From Cyanobium gracile_A (lineage in GTDB: Bacteria; Cyanobacteriota; Cyanobacteriia; PCC-6307; Cyanobiaceae), in assembly GCF_034931305.1 (NCBI RefSeq), contig NZ_JAYGHY010000009.1:18284-82283 (forward strand): DNA of 64,000 nt. The letters are read 5' to 3'. Below are positions 34,032-43,184 of the stretch, piece after piece. A program made the translations under genes and the position numbers. The notes beneath the pieces are model-generated. The model was not told the origin of the DNA and searched no databases. It saw only the letters and a program-made list of their open reading frames with translations. Each line of letters begins with the position of its first letter. The first letter of the stretch is position 1.

Positions 34032-36146
34032 ATGGTCGTCAGCGGGTCCCCTGCCGCGCCCGCCGGTGCCTCCCCCACCGGCAGCTTCCCGCTGGCCGCG
34101 ATCACCGGCCACGGCACCCTGAAGCTGGCCCTGCTGCTGGCGGCGGTGGATCCCGGCCTGGGCGGCGTGGTGATCGCCGGTGGGCGGGGCACCGGCAAAT
34201 CGGTGCTGGCCAGGGGTCTCCATGCCCTGCTGCCACCGATCGATGTGATCGATCTGGCGGACGGCCCGGGACTGCTGCAGGCCGATCCCACCCGGCCCGA
34301 TGAATGGGATGCGGCCACCCGACGCCGCATCACCGAACTGGGCGGCGATGCCAGCGGCGCCGATCCCGGCGTCCTGCTGCCCACCCGGGTGATGCCGGCG
34401 CCGTTCATCCAGGTGCCCCTGGGGGTCACCGAGGACCGGCTGATCGGCTCGGTGGACGTGACCGCCTCCCTGAATGCCGGGGCGGCGGTGTTCCAGCCGG
34501 GGCTGCTGGCGGAGGCCCACCGCGGGGTGCTCTACGTCGATGAACTCAACCTGCTGGACGACGGCATCACCAACCTGCTGCTGGCGGCGGTGGGCTCCGG
34601 CGAGAACCGCATCGAGCGGGAAGGGCTGAGCCTGTCGCACCCCTGCCGCTGCCTGCTGATCGCCACCTACAACCCGGAGGAGGGGGCGGTGCGCGACCAC
34701 CTGCTGGATCGCTTCGCCATTGCCCTGTCGGCCAACCAGCTGCTCGACACCGACCAGCGGGTGGCGATCACCCGCTCGGCCCTCGACCACGGCGCCTCCA
34801 GCACCGCCTTCAGCGCCCGCTGGCAGGAGGAAACCGAAGCCCTGGCCACCCAGCTGCTGCTGGCCCGCCAGTGGCTGCCGGACGTGGCTATTGATCGCGA
34901 GCAGATCCGCTACCTGGTCACCGAAGCGATCCGCGGGGGGGTGGAGGGGCACCGGGCCGAGCTCTATGCGGTGCGGGTGGCCCGGGCCCATGCGGCCCTC
35001 TCCGGCCGCGACCGGGTGGAGGCGGACGACCTGCTGGTGGCGGTGCGGCTGGTGATCGCCCCGCGGGCCCTGCAGCTGCCGCCCCCGGATCCGGACCAGC
35101 CCATGGAGCCGCCGCCGCCGCCACCGCCCCAGGGGGAGCAGCCTCCGGAGGACCCGGAGCCGCCCCAGGAGGAGGAACAGGAGCCTGAAGAACCAGACGA
35201 TCAGGACGACGACGACCAGGACGACAGCCCGGAGGACCAGGCTCCGCCCCAGATCCCCGAGGAGTTTCTGCTGGATCCGGAGGCCACCGCCATCGACCCC
35301 GACCTGCTGGTGTTCGCCTCGGCGAAGGCCAAGAGCGGCGGCAGCGGCAGCCGGGCCGTGGTGTTCAGCGACAGCCGCGGCCGCTACGTCAAGCCGATGC
35401 TGCCCCGCGGTCCCGTGCGCCGCATCGCCATTGACGCCACCCTGCGGGCCGCGGCGCCGTACCAGAAGGCCCGCCGCGCCCGGGAGCCCCACCGCAGGGT
35501 GATCGTGGAGGAGGGGGACCTGCGGGCCAAGCAACTGCAGCGCAAGGCCGGCGCCCTGGTGATCTTCCTGGTGGATGCCAGCGGCTCGATGGCCCTGAAC
35601 CGCATGCAGAGCGCCAAGGGGGCCGTGATCCGCCTGCTCACCGAGGCCTACGAGAACCGGGACGAGGTGGCCCTGATCACCTTCCGCGGCGAACAGGCCG
35701 AAGTGCTGCTGCCGCCCACCCGCTCGATCACCGCCGCCCGCCGGCGGCTGGAGTCGATGCCCTGTGGCGGCGGCTCACCCCTGGGCCATGGCCTGGCCCA
35801 GGCGGCCCGGGTGGGGGCGAACGCCCTGGCCACCGGCGACCTGGGCCAGGTGGTGGTGGTGGCCATCACCGACGGCCGCGGCAACGTGCCCCTGAGCCGC
35901 TCCCTGGGCCAACCGGCGCTGGAGGGGGAGGAACCGGTGGATCTCAAGGAGGAACTGCGGCAGGTGGCCAGCCGCTACCGCAGCCTGGGGCTGCGGCTGC
36001 TGGTGATCGACACCGAGCGCAAGTTCATCGGCAGCGGCATGGGCAAGGAGCTGGCCGAGGCCGCCGGCGGCCGCTACGTGCAGCTGCCCAAGGCGAGCGA
36101 TCAGGCCATCGCCGCCATCGCCCTGGAAGCGATCAACGGTTTCTGA
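34032..36146 (+). CDS. chlD: Magnesium chelatase subunit D
   Basis: ChlD with ChlI and ChlH inserts Mg2+ into protoporphyrin IX, the first committed step of chlorophyll synthesis. The 704-residue protein has an N-terminal AAA+ module with Walker A-like GGRGTGKS at 50-57. A Pro-rich then Asp/Glu-rich linker covers about 350-410. A C-terminal von Willebrand A domain has MIDAS D515-A-S-G-S519. All three parts and their order are typical. ATG 34032 follows the divergent folK start by 68 bases. Its last 14 bases overlap the MlaD-like gene tail-to-tail. Confidence 0.97.
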   Translation: MVVSGSPAAPAGASPTGSFPLAAITGHGTLKLALLLAAVDPGLGGVVIAGGRGTGKSVLARGLHALLPPIDVIDLADGPGLLQADPTRPDEWDAATRRRITELGGDASGADPGVLLPTRVMPAPFIQVPLGVTEDRLIGSVDVTASLNAGAAVFQPGLLAEAHRGVLYVDELNLLDDGITNLLLAAVGSGENRIEREGLSLSHPCRCLLIATYNPEEGAVRDHLLDRFAIALSANQLLDTDQRVAITRSALDHGASSTAFSARWQEETEALATQLLLARQWLPDVAIDREQIRYLVTEAIRGGVEGHRAELYAVRVARAHAALSGRDRVEADDLLVAVRLVIAPRALQLPPPDPDQPMEPPPPPPPQGEQPPEDPEPPQEEEQEPEEPDDQDDDDQDDSPEDQAPPQIPEEFLLDPEATAIDPDLLVFASAKAKSGGSGSRAVVFSDSRGRYVKPMLPRGPVRRIAIDATLRAAAPYQKARRAREPHRRVIVEEGDLRAKQLQRKAGALVIFLVDASGSMALNRMQSAKGAVIRLLTEAYENRDEVALITFRGEQAEVLLPPTRSITAARRRLESMPCGGGSPLGHGLAQAARVGANALATGDLGQVVVVAITDGRGNVPLSRSLGQPALEGEEPVDLKEELRQVASRYRSLGLRLLVIDTERKFIGSGMGKELAEAAGGRYVQLPKASDQAIAAIALEAINGF

Positions 36147-37155
36147 CGCTGGGGGCGAGCCGGTCCTGGGCGGCCTGGCGGGCGGCCTTCACCTCCTGCT
36201 GGCGCGCCTCCTGCCGTGACTGCCGGTCGCGGGCGCTCTCCACCTGGGCGGGATAGAGCTCCTCGAAGAACTTGCCCAGACCGATCGAGACGCTGCGGAT
36301 GCCGTCAAGGAACTTCGGATCGCCGGTGAGCTTGTTCACGTCCCCGCCGACGGCCGACCAGCGGTCGGTGAGCTGCTTGGCGTTGGTGAGGGTGGCCTGA
36401 AGATCGGCCACGGTCTTGGGGTTGTCGAGCGCTGCGGCCAGGTTGCCGACGTGCTTGGTGGCCCTGGCGGCATCGGCGCTGGCCAGGTTGAGGTTGCTGA
36501 GAATCGGATCCACTTTGCCCGCCGAGCGGTTCAGCTGGGTGACCAGTGCCTGGGCATCCCGCAGGAACACCTGGCCGCTCTTGGTGAGCAACTCGGTCTC
36601 CTTGGCGGTCTTGGAAAAGGCAGCGGTGGCCGCCACCATCTGCTGAACCAGCTGTTCCTTTTCGGCCTGGTCGAGCAGGCCCTGCACCGTTTCGGTGACC
36701 GTATCGAGGCTGGCCGCCGCGATGCCATTCACCTTGCCGCCGTTGCACACCATGCGGGTGTTGTTGCAGGCCCGCTCCCGGGGCCCTGGCAGGCTGGCCG
36801 GCAGCGGGGGTCCGCCGGCCAGCAGCGCCACCTGGGCGTCGCCGCCGAGCAGGGAGGCATTGCCGACCCTGGCCACCAGGGGCCGGGCCAGTCGCAGGCG
36901 CGGGTCGGTGATCTCCAGATCGGCAATCACGGCCGCGTCGGTGACCGTGACCCGGCTCACGTTGCCCACCAACACCCCCCGGAAGGTCACCGGCGAACGC
37001 TCGGCCAGACCGGCGGCATCGGCGAAGCTGGCTCGGATCGTCCAGGTGTTGCCTCTCAGGGAGACGCCACGCAACCAGAACCACAGGCCCAGCCCACTGG
37101 CCACGGCCGCCAGCAGGGAAAATCCAACCAGGGCTTCACGGACACTCCGGCGCAT
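36133..37155 (-). CDS. MlaD/MCE-family lipid-transport protein
   Basis: This 340-residue protein has one N-terminal membrane anchor (residues 8-30) and an MCE domain (about 40-120, with PVTFRGVLVGNVSRV). A long helical tail follows, rich in Gln/Lys/Ala, which in MCE proteins forms coiled bundles or barrels across the periplasm. Relatives in plants (TGD2) and cyanobacteria carry lipids between membranes. The MlaF-like ATPase gene ends 5 bases before this start on the same strand, so the two form an operon. No MlaE-type permease is in this window. Confidence 0.9.
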   Translation of the reverse strand: MRRSVREALVGFSLLAAVASGLGLWFWLRGVSLRGNTWTIRASFADAAGLAERSPVTFRGVLVGNVSRVTVTDAAVIADLEITDPRLRLARPLVARVGNASLLGGDAQVALLAGGPPLPASLPGPRERACNNTRMVCNGGKVNGIAAASLDTVTETVQGLLDQAEKEQLVQQMVAATAAFSKTAKETELLTKSGQVFLRDAQALVTQLNRSAGKVDPILSNLNLASADAARATKHVGNLAAALDNPKTVADLQATLTNAKQLTDRWSAVGGDVNKLTGDPKFLDGIRSVSIGLGKFFEELYPAQVESARDRQSRQEARQQEVKAARQAAQDRLAPSVRNR

Positions 37156-37159
37156 GGGC

Positions 37160-38041
37160 TCAGTTCTCAGCCGGCTGCATCGGTCCCTGCAGACTACCGC
37201 TCCGAAACTGCACCACATAGGGATTGGTGCTGACGCGGAAGTCCTCGACCGCACCGATCCAGCGGAAACGGCCGTCGTAGAGGAGGGCCACCCGCTCGGC
37301 GCAGCGGTCAATCGTGCTCATCACATGACTCACCACCAGGGAGGACGCCTGCACCAGTTCCGAGGTGCGCACGATCAGATCCTCGATGCGGGTACAGGCC
37401 ACGGGATCGAGCCCGGCCGTGGGCTCATCGAACAGCAGCAAGGGGGTGAGGGACTGCGGTGCGGTGGGGTCTTCGATCAGGGCGCGGGCGAAGCTGACCC
37501 GTTTCTGCATGCCGCCGCTGAGCTCCCCGGGCATCTGTTCCTCGATACCCGCCAGCCCCACGGCCTGCAGGGCCATGTCCACCCGCTCAGCGATCTCCTG
37601 CTCGCTCAGTCGGCTGAAGCGGTAGAGCAGGAAACCCACGTTCTCCTTCACGGAGAGCGACGCCAGCAGGGCGGGGTTCTGGAACACCAGACGCACATCG
37701 GGGGGGTGACGCTGATCCAGGCGCAGGTAGGTCTGGGGTTCGCCGTGGATCCGCAGCCGTCCCGAGGTGGGCAGTTGCAGCCCCGCCAGCAGCCGCAGCA
37801 GGGTGGACTTGCCGGAGCCAGATGGGCCCACCACCACGAGCCGTTCACCGGCCTGCAGGCGGAGATCGATGTCGTCGAGCACGATGTTAGATCCCCAGCG
37901 CATGCTGAGGTTCTCCATCTCGGCCACCGGAGCGGCGGAAGGTACGGCCGTATGCGGGGAAGGGCTGAGGACCAAGGAAGCGTCGCGCACAGGCCCTGGG
38001 GACCGGACACCCATCCTGCCGGTTACGGAGGGGCTTTTCAT
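37160..38041 (-). CDS. ABC transporter ATP-binding protein, MlaF/TGD3-like
   Basis: From ATG at 38041 the 293-residue ATPase has Walker A GPSGSGKS at 72-79, signature LSGGMQKR near 174-181 and Walker B LLLFDEPTAGLD at 201-212. The signature with MQKR and the following Ala-rich segment are typical of MCE-linked ATPases (MlaF, TGD3), matching the MlaD gene that follows. The first 40 residues are Ser/Pro-rich and poorly conserved, so translation might begin nearer the Met at 42. It is divergent from the YvcK/CofD-like gene. Confidence 0.9.
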   Translation of the reverse strand: MKSPSVTGRMGVRSPGPVRDASLVLSPSPHTAVPSAAPVAEMENLSMRWGSNIVLDDIDLRLQAGERLVVVGPSGSGKSTLLRLLAGLQLPTSGRLRIHGEPQTYLRLDQRHPPDVRLVFQNPALLASLSVKENVGFLLYRFSRLSEQEIAERVDMALQAVGLAGIEEQMPGELSGGMQKRVSFARALIEDPTAPQSLTPLLLFDEPTAGLDPVACTRIEDLIVRTSELVQASSLVVSHVMSTIDRCAERVALLYDGRFRWIGAVEDFRVSTNPYVVQFRSGSLQGPMQPAEN

Positions 38042-38061
38042 CCGTACAGTTCGGTTGGTCT

Positions 38062-39507
38062 GTGCCGCGTCGCCACGCCCTGCCCTTGACGGTTCGAGGC
38101 CCCGCTGCAAACGCCCGGCGGCGCCGAGGCGGCTCCCGCCCCGGGCGCCCCCGCTGGGTGGGCCGCGGCGACCTGCGCCAGCAGGATCTGATGAGCCGCT
38201 CGCGGCGGGCGGCCCGCTGGCTGCAGCCGGGGCTGGTGGTGAAGCGCTGGATGATCACCTCGGGCCTGGGGCTGGTGATCGCCCTGCTGGGGGCAGCCGT
38301 CTGGGCCGACCTGCAGCCGATCTACTGGACCCTGGAGACGATTCGCTGGGGCCTGAATCGCCTCACCCAGGTGATGCCCAGGGGGATCACCGGCCCACTC
38401 GTGCTGCTGATCGGCGCCGCCATGGTCTGGCTGGGCCAGAGCCGCAGCTTCGGCGCCATCCAGCAGGCCCTGGCCCCGGAGAAAGACACCCTGCTGGTGG
38501 ACGCCCTGCTGGCCCAGCGACGGCTGAACCGCGGCCCCAACATCGTGGCGATCGGCGGCGGCACGGGCCTGGCGACCCTGCTGAGCGGTCTGAAGCGCTA
38601 CAGCAGCAACCTCACCGCCATCGTCACGGTGGCCGACGACGGGGGCAGCAGCGGCGTGCTGCGGCGGGAGCTGGGCGTGCAGCCCCCCGGCGACATCCGC
38701 AACTGCCTGGCGGCCCTGGCCCGGGAGGAGCCCCTGCTCACCCGGCTGTTCCAGTACCGCTTCAAAGCCGGCAGCGGCCTGGAAGGCCACAGCTTCGGCA
38801 ATCTGTTCCTCAGCGCCCTGACGGCGATCACCGGCAGCCTGGAATCGGCGATCATCGCCAGCAGCCGCGTGCTGGCGGTGCAGGGCCAGGTGGTGCCCGC
38901 CACCAACGCCGACGTTCGCCTCTGGGCCGAACTGGAGAACGGCGACCGGATCGAGGGGGAATCCCAGATCGGCCATGCCCCCTGCCCGATCGTGCGCCTC
39001 GGCTGCACGCCGGAGCGACCGCCGGCCCTGCCCAGGGCCCTGGAGGCCATCGCCAATGCCGATCTGATCGTGCTGGGACCGGGGAGCCTCTACACCTCCC
39101 TGCTGCCGAATCTGCTGGTGCCGGAACTGGTGAGCGCCATCAGCACCAGCAAGGCGCCGCGGCTGTACATCTGCAACCTGATGACCCAGCCCGGCGAGAC
39201 CGATGGCCTGGACGTGGGCGGCCACCTACGGGCCATCGAAGCCCAACTGGCCAGCCTGGGGGTGGAGCAGCGCCTCTTCAGCGCCGTGCTGGCCCAGGAG
39301 GACCTGGTCGATTCCAGCCTGGTGGACCTCTACAAGCTCCACGGCGCCGAACCGGTCACCTGCGAAGCCTCAATCCTGGAGGAGCAAGGCTATGAGGTGA
39401 TCCTGGCGCCGCTGCAGGGGGCCCGGCCGAGTGCCACCCTTAGGCACGAGCCGCGCAGCGTGGCCAAGGAAGTGATTCGCTATTTCCGGAAGCACCGGAG
39501 GGATTGA
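38062..39507 (+). CDS. YvcK/CofD-like (gluconeogenesis factor) protein
   Basis: The protein binds nucleotide sugars in YvcK relatives and affects cell shape and carbon use. The Rossmann-type core starts with PNIVAIGGGTGLATLLSGL near residue 160, then TVADDGGSSGVLRRE and LGPGSLYTSLLPNL. The first part contains basic sequence and two membrane segments (about 72-92 and 110-130), an N-terminal extension seen in cyanobacterial members. The longest start is GTG 38062 (481 residues); ATG 38191 (438 residues) is a strong alternative because the first 43 residues are low-complexity Arg-rich. Confidence 0.88.
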   Translation: MPRRHALPLTVRGPAANARRRRGGSRPGRPRWVGRGDLRQQDLMSRSRRAARWLQPGLVVKRWMITSGLGLVIALLGAAVWADLQPIYWTLETIRWGLNRLTQVMPRGITGPLVLLIGAAMVWLGQSRSFGAIQQALAPEKDTLLVDALLAQRRLNRGPNIVAIGGGTGLATLLSGLKRYSSNLTAIVTVADDGGSSGVLRRELGVQPPGDIRNCLAALAREEPLLTRLFQYRFKAGSGLEGHSFGNLFLSALTAITGSLESAIIASSRVLAVQGQVVPATNADVRLWAELENGDRIEGESQIGHAPCPIVRLGCTPERPPALPRALEAIANADLIVLGPGSLYTSLLPNLLVPELVSAISTSKAPRLYICNLMTQPGETDGLDVGGHLRAIEAQLASLGVEQRLFSAVLAQEDLVDSSLVDLYKLHGAEPVTCEASILEEQGYEVILAPLQGARPSATLRHEPRSVAKEVIRYFRKHRRD

Positions 39508-39528
39508 ACATCCGATGAGCAACCAACG

Positions 39529-40107
39529 ATGAGCCGCAACACCTTGATCCTCGGCGTCACCGGACAGGACGGCGCCTATCTGAGCCACCTGCTCCTGGGT
39601 AGGGTTACAGGGTGGTTGGTACCAGCCGCGATGCCCAGATGGCGAATACCAGCCGGCTGGAGCGCTTAGGGATGGCCGATGCCGTGGAGATTCGCTCGCT
39701 GGCACCAAACGATTATCGCAGCGTGCTGAAGGTGGTCAGCGGCGTGGAACCGTACGAGATCTACAACCTGGCCAGGCAGACCAGCGTGGGGTTGTCGTTT
39801 GAACAGCCTGTGGGAGTGCATGGAGTCGATCGCCGGCGGCACCCTGAACCTGCTGGAGGTGATCCGGTGTCTGGGCGCGCCGGTGCGGCTGTTCAATGCG
39901 GGCAGCTCGGAATGTTTCAGCGACACCAGCCGCACACCAGCCTCCGAGGAGACACCGTTCCGACCACGCAGCCAAAACGCCATAGCCAAAGCGACGGCAT
40001 TTTGGCAAGTAGCGAACTACCGGGAGGCCTACGGCCTGTTCGCCTGTACGGGGATCCTGGCCAACCATGAGTCACCACAGCCTCCCACCCGCTCCATGGA
40101 TGCGTGA
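39529..40107 (+). pseudogene. gmd: Decayed GDP-mannose 4,6-dehydratase
   Basis: Three frame segments add up to the front half of Gmd, which makes GDP-4-keto-6-deoxymannose. ATG 39529 begins NTLILGVTGQDGAYLSHLLLG, then a G-run lacking one G (near 39603) shifts frame to GYRVVGTSRD. Near 39812 an extra G shifts it again to CMESIAGGTLNLLEV. Homology continues through NAGSSECF and FWQVANYREAYGLFACTGIL and stops near 40075, where relatives continue with RP-rich sequence for another 150 or more residues. The catalytic Y-x3-K has become N-A-I-A-K. It marks the left edge of the accessory island. Confidence 0.9.
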
Positions 40108-40467
40108 CATGGAAGGCTGCTGCGGTGGCGGGCAGCAACGCCCGAATCAGTTAGGAGGCTGCGCGAATAGTCCATTCAATCGACCAATCGAAGAGAGCCA
40201 TTGAACGAGGGCTCGGGTTGGCGGCAAGTTCAGCACACTGCTGAATATCTAGCCAAAGGCTTCTCCGCAGGACTAGCTTTTCATTGCGTCTCAGGTGGCA
40301 ACTGAGCGGCCGGCCCGATCAAGAAAGGTACCAGCAAGTCAGAGCCCTGTTGGTTCGCTCTGAGAGCCACCCCCAAGAAGGACCAATGGGAGACAAGCTA
40401 TGAGCCTCGTCAAATCCCCCCAGAATCAAACCAAGCATCCATAATCCATCAACCACCGTTCCTCAAG
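40108..40467. other. Gene-free stretch after the gmd remnant
   Basis: About 360 bases with no convincing reading frame on either strand. GC falls steadily from the core level to that of the AT-rich island. It may hold the promoter for the methyltransferase gene that starts at 40468, since CCTCAAG just before its ATG is a poor ribosome-binding site. I see no repeat or attachment-site-like sequence here. Confidence 0.4.
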
Positions 40468-41388
40468 ATGAAATTCCATACAAAACAAAGCGGCAGCGCA
40501 ATTGAAGATAGCCCATTTGGAGGCCATGCCAAATTAGTTCAGCAGCTTCCTGTCCGAGCGCTAGAAGACATGTACAAGCAAAAGTGCGAACTAGATGTTA
40601 GTCAGTATTTAGATGGGCTGGCTTACATCTCCCAGTATAAGTGCAGAAAGACTGGCATGCTTTTTTGGAGGCCCAAAGAAATATCAGGCGACGAAGCATT
40701 CTATGCTGAGATCAGTAAGAAATGGCCGTCGTACTACAAAGAGGAGAGGTGGGAATATCACCAAGCTAGAAACCAGATCATACATTCACAGGCAGAATCA
40801 ATACTTGAGATCGGCTGTGGACGAGGTTACTTTCTTAGGTCACTAGAGCCACTCGGCGTGAACGGAGTAGGGCTGGAACTCAACAAGGACGCAATTCACA
40901 ATAAAGAGACAAAAAGCCAGGTTCTTCAGCAGACACTTCAAGATTTTAGAAGCCACAACCCTCATTCAATTGATGCAGTATGCAGCTTTCAAGTCCTTGA
41001 ACATGTATGCGACCCTTATCAATTTCTTTCTGACTGTGTCGACGTAGTCAAACCCGGAGGAAAGATTATTATCAGCACACCAAACCATGAATATCCTGAT
41101 CATGCTATGATGCGGGATGCATTTGATCTGCCGCCTCATCACTTAAATCACTTTAACCGCAGAGTTTTCCAGCGAATTGGGAAAATACTTTCCCTTCGGA
41201 TAGTTGGAATATACTCCCAGCCACACAACCTTGGAGTGCATACAAACGACAGAAAGCCAAATCTTTTCACCCACTTAGCCTCAAGGGCGCTATCGCATGG
41301 CTGGCAAGCCGCGAATCAGCTGATCGGTCAAACGACATCAAATCCAAGAGTAGGGCATACCATTCTCGCGATCTTCCAGAAGCCATAA
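40468..41388 (+). CDS. Class I SAM-dependent methyltransferase
   Basis: This 306-residue methyltransferase has the SAM-binding glycine motif ILEIGCGRGYF at 112-122, an acidic residue at the end of strand 2 (GLELN), and a motif-4 region FQVLEHVCDP followed by LKPGG-like VVKPGGKIIISTPN. An N-terminal Cys pair (C40 and C59 with further spacing) recalls the zinc-ribbon start of sugar C-methyltransferases but is incomplete. Codon use is AT-rich, unlike the core. In this island it probably methylates a glycan residue or a nucleotide sugar. Catalytic target unknown. Confidence 0.82.
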   Translation: MKFHTKQSGSAIEDSPFGGHAKLVQQLPVRALEDMYKQKCELDVSQYLDGLAYISQYKCRKTGMLFWRPKEISGDEAFYAEISKKWPSYYKEERWEYHQARNQIIHSQAESILEIGCGRGYFLRSLEPLGVNGVGLELNKDAIHNKETKSQVLQQTLQDFRSHNPHSIDAVCSFQVLEHVCDPYQFLSDCVDVVKPGGKIIISTPNHEYPDHAMMRDAFDLPPHHLNHFNRRVFQRIGKILSLRIVGIYSQPHNLGVHTNDRKPNLFTHLASRALSHGWQAANQLIGQTTSNPRVGHTILAIFQKP

Positions 41389-41921
41389 TATTCCCAAAGG
41401 AAATCGCGAGATTAGGTAGAGGATGTAGAGCGATAAGCACTGCACTGGGAATTACTACTTACGTCCGCACAATTTATTCTGAGCATATTGATTTGCAAGA
41501 TATAGGTTGTACCTCCGCCAGAGAAGACACCATTGACGAACACGAATCTGCTAGAATTGAAGGCTTTTGTAACACAATTGCTGCCCTCCGAGGTCACGAT
41601 GGCCAAGATCCCGGAGCGGCTGGAACTCGCCGATGCTGATTTGGCTGATCCAGCACCGTCAGTTCCTGCAGCCATCCGCTGGGTCGCAACAGCTCCGCCC
41701 CAGATCTACACAAGTCTCCTCGGTGGCAGAGTTGCACAGCGAGCGATCAGGGACCATAGTGGACGGATGGTGCTGCGCAATCAGCTTCCAGGCAGTCATC
41801 TCCTGACTGCTCCTTTTCACCCTCAAGAAAGGGTCACAGGACCGTCTGAGTTGCACCACTCGAAGGAGCGTTAACCAAACTCTCTGCGGCCGGGTGATGG
41901 CAAGTGTTAGTTGGAGGAATT
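41389..41921. other. Intergenic region, possible gene remnants
   Basis: About 530 bases. A plus-strand open frame (41533-41874) starts MTNTNLLELKAFVTQLLP and continues through GC-richer sequence, and a minus-strand frame covers 41659-41859. Neither resembles a known family and base composition changes abruptly near 41580, as if two unrelated pieces were joined. I regard it as decayed DNA. GGAGG at 41913-41917 is the ribosome-binding site of the next gene. Confidence 0.4.
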
Positions 41922-42749
41922 ATGAAAGTTGATTTTATGATCGTGGGTGCCCAGAAATGCGGCACGACCACATTGTTTCAAATACTCAACAGTCATCCCC
42001 TTATTGTTGGGGCCCGGAGCAAGGAACCCCATTTCTTTTCCAGGTCGAGTGACTGGAAGAACGAATTACCTCAATATAATGAGCTTTATAAAGAAACAAA
42101 AGATGCTCTGTACTTTGAAGCATCTACATCTTACACATTCTACCCGTTGATGAATCTCCGTATTTGGGATGACATCTTTGATTACAACCCACATATGAAG
42201 TTCATTTACATTGTGAGATCGCCAATTGATAGAATAGTGTCAGGTTATATGCATCACTACGAGAGGGGGTATACAGATTTAAGTCTTGAGGAGGCGCTGA
42301 TCAAGGATCGGCTATACATAGATTTGACGAGGTACTACACGCAGATATCTCCTTATATTAAGGTATTTGGCCGCAACAGGGTATTAATAGTTGATTTCAA
42401 TGACCTAGTCTGTCAGAGGCAAACGGTTCTAGAAGAGATTTCAGAGTTTCTTTCGATAAATGTCAACCAATTTGCTGATAACGAGCAGCTGCAGAAAAAC
42501 AAATCTATTGGAGGATATAAAATGCATCACAAGTTCGATTCACCTTCAATACCACTGAAAGCAATCCAAAAGTTTCTGCCGCGTCTCTGGGGCAAGATAA
42601 CTGACAATTCCAGTCGTGCCTTCTCAACGAAGCCAGTTCTGAGCTCTGAGCTGAAGGAAATGATTGTAAACATGCTGGAATTAGAGATCAATGAGCTACA
42701 GAAGCTGATGAAGAAGGATCTTACTAAATGGATGTTGGTGGGAAAGTGA
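41922..42749 (+). CDS. PAPS-dependent sulfotransferase
   Basis: The 275-residue protein transfers sulfate from PAPS. The 5'-phosphosulfate loop GAQKCGTTTL is at 9-18 and the 3'-phosphate site is IVRSPIDRIVSGYMHH with R99 and S107. KEPHFFS near 35-40 also matches heparan/glycan sulfotransferases. ATG 41922 has GGAGG 5 bases upstream, so this start is firm. There is no signal peptide, so it acts in the cytosol, where it could sulfate a glycan precursor. The gene is AT-rich and isolated between non-coding DNA and the IS, consistent with lateral transfer. Confidence 0.9.
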   Translation: MKVDFMIVGAQKCGTTTLFQILNSHPLIVGARSKEPHFFSRSSDWKNELPQYNELYKETKDALYFEASTSYTFYPLMNLRIWDDIFDYNPHMKFIYIVRSPIDRIVSGYMHHYERGYTDLSLEEALIKDRLYIDLTRYYTQISPYIKVFGRNRVLIVDFNDLVCQRQTVLEEISEFLSINVNQFADNEQLQKNKSIGGYKMHHKFDSPSIPLKAIQKFLPRLWGKITDNSSRAFSTKPVLSSELKEMIVNMLELEINELQKLMKKDLTKWMLVGK

Positions 42750-43095
42750 TATGTCAGCTAACGAGGCGCTGCACCTGACCGCTGTTCCGCTGCGCTCCTT
42801 AGCGGCAGAGTATGCGTTCAGAGGTCGGCAAGTGAACCGCTCAAACTTGGCATGACTTCCACCAGCCCAGACTTCTGATCGGTCGGTGCTCGCGACCTAT
42901 GCGCTCTGCTGGATCAGGCTCGGCGGCGGCAGGCGGTGGGGTGATGGGCGCTCACCTGATCACAACGCTTCGATGGCAGCAGGTTGCGGCCATGGCCAGG
43001 CGCAGCTGACCGCTTCGGACGTATCAGCGGGCGACGGAGCTGGAGCAGTGGGAGGAGCGGACGGGGCCTGCCTAGCATCTTTGGCCGGCGGATGG
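42750..43095. other. Non-coding left flank of the insertion sequence
   Basis: About 345 bases after the sulfotransferase gene. Composition switches from AT-rich to GC-rich near 42880. Short open frames exist on both strands but none has a recognisable domain or ribosome-binding site. One plus frame reads LRTYQRATELEQWEERTGPA between stops, possibly a scrap of a decayed gene. The segment ends with ATGG at 43092-43095, the left copy of the target duplication. Confidence 0.35.
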
Positions 43096-43133
43096 CTGTC
43101 CGGCGACAATCTGGTTGAGGGGCGCATTGCATC
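43096..43133 (+). repeat. Left terminal inverted repeat
   Basis: Starts CTGTCCGGCGACAATC and ends TTGCATC. It matches the reverse complement of 44829-44866 at 32 of 38 positions. Confidence 0.85.
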
Positions 43134-43184
43134 TTAAAAGCTGTTACCCCGCTAGGGTTGTTGCATCAGAAGTAGCAACCGCCT

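Noticed and set aside
33282..35534. 750-codon minus-strand frame covering folK and chlD
   Set aside because: It is out of frame with folK, antisense to chlD, and dominated by repetitive Gln/Val/Gly sequence.
41533..41874. 113-codon plus-strand frame as a gene
   Set aside because: No known domain, a weak start, composition shift inside the frame, and a competing minus-strand frame.
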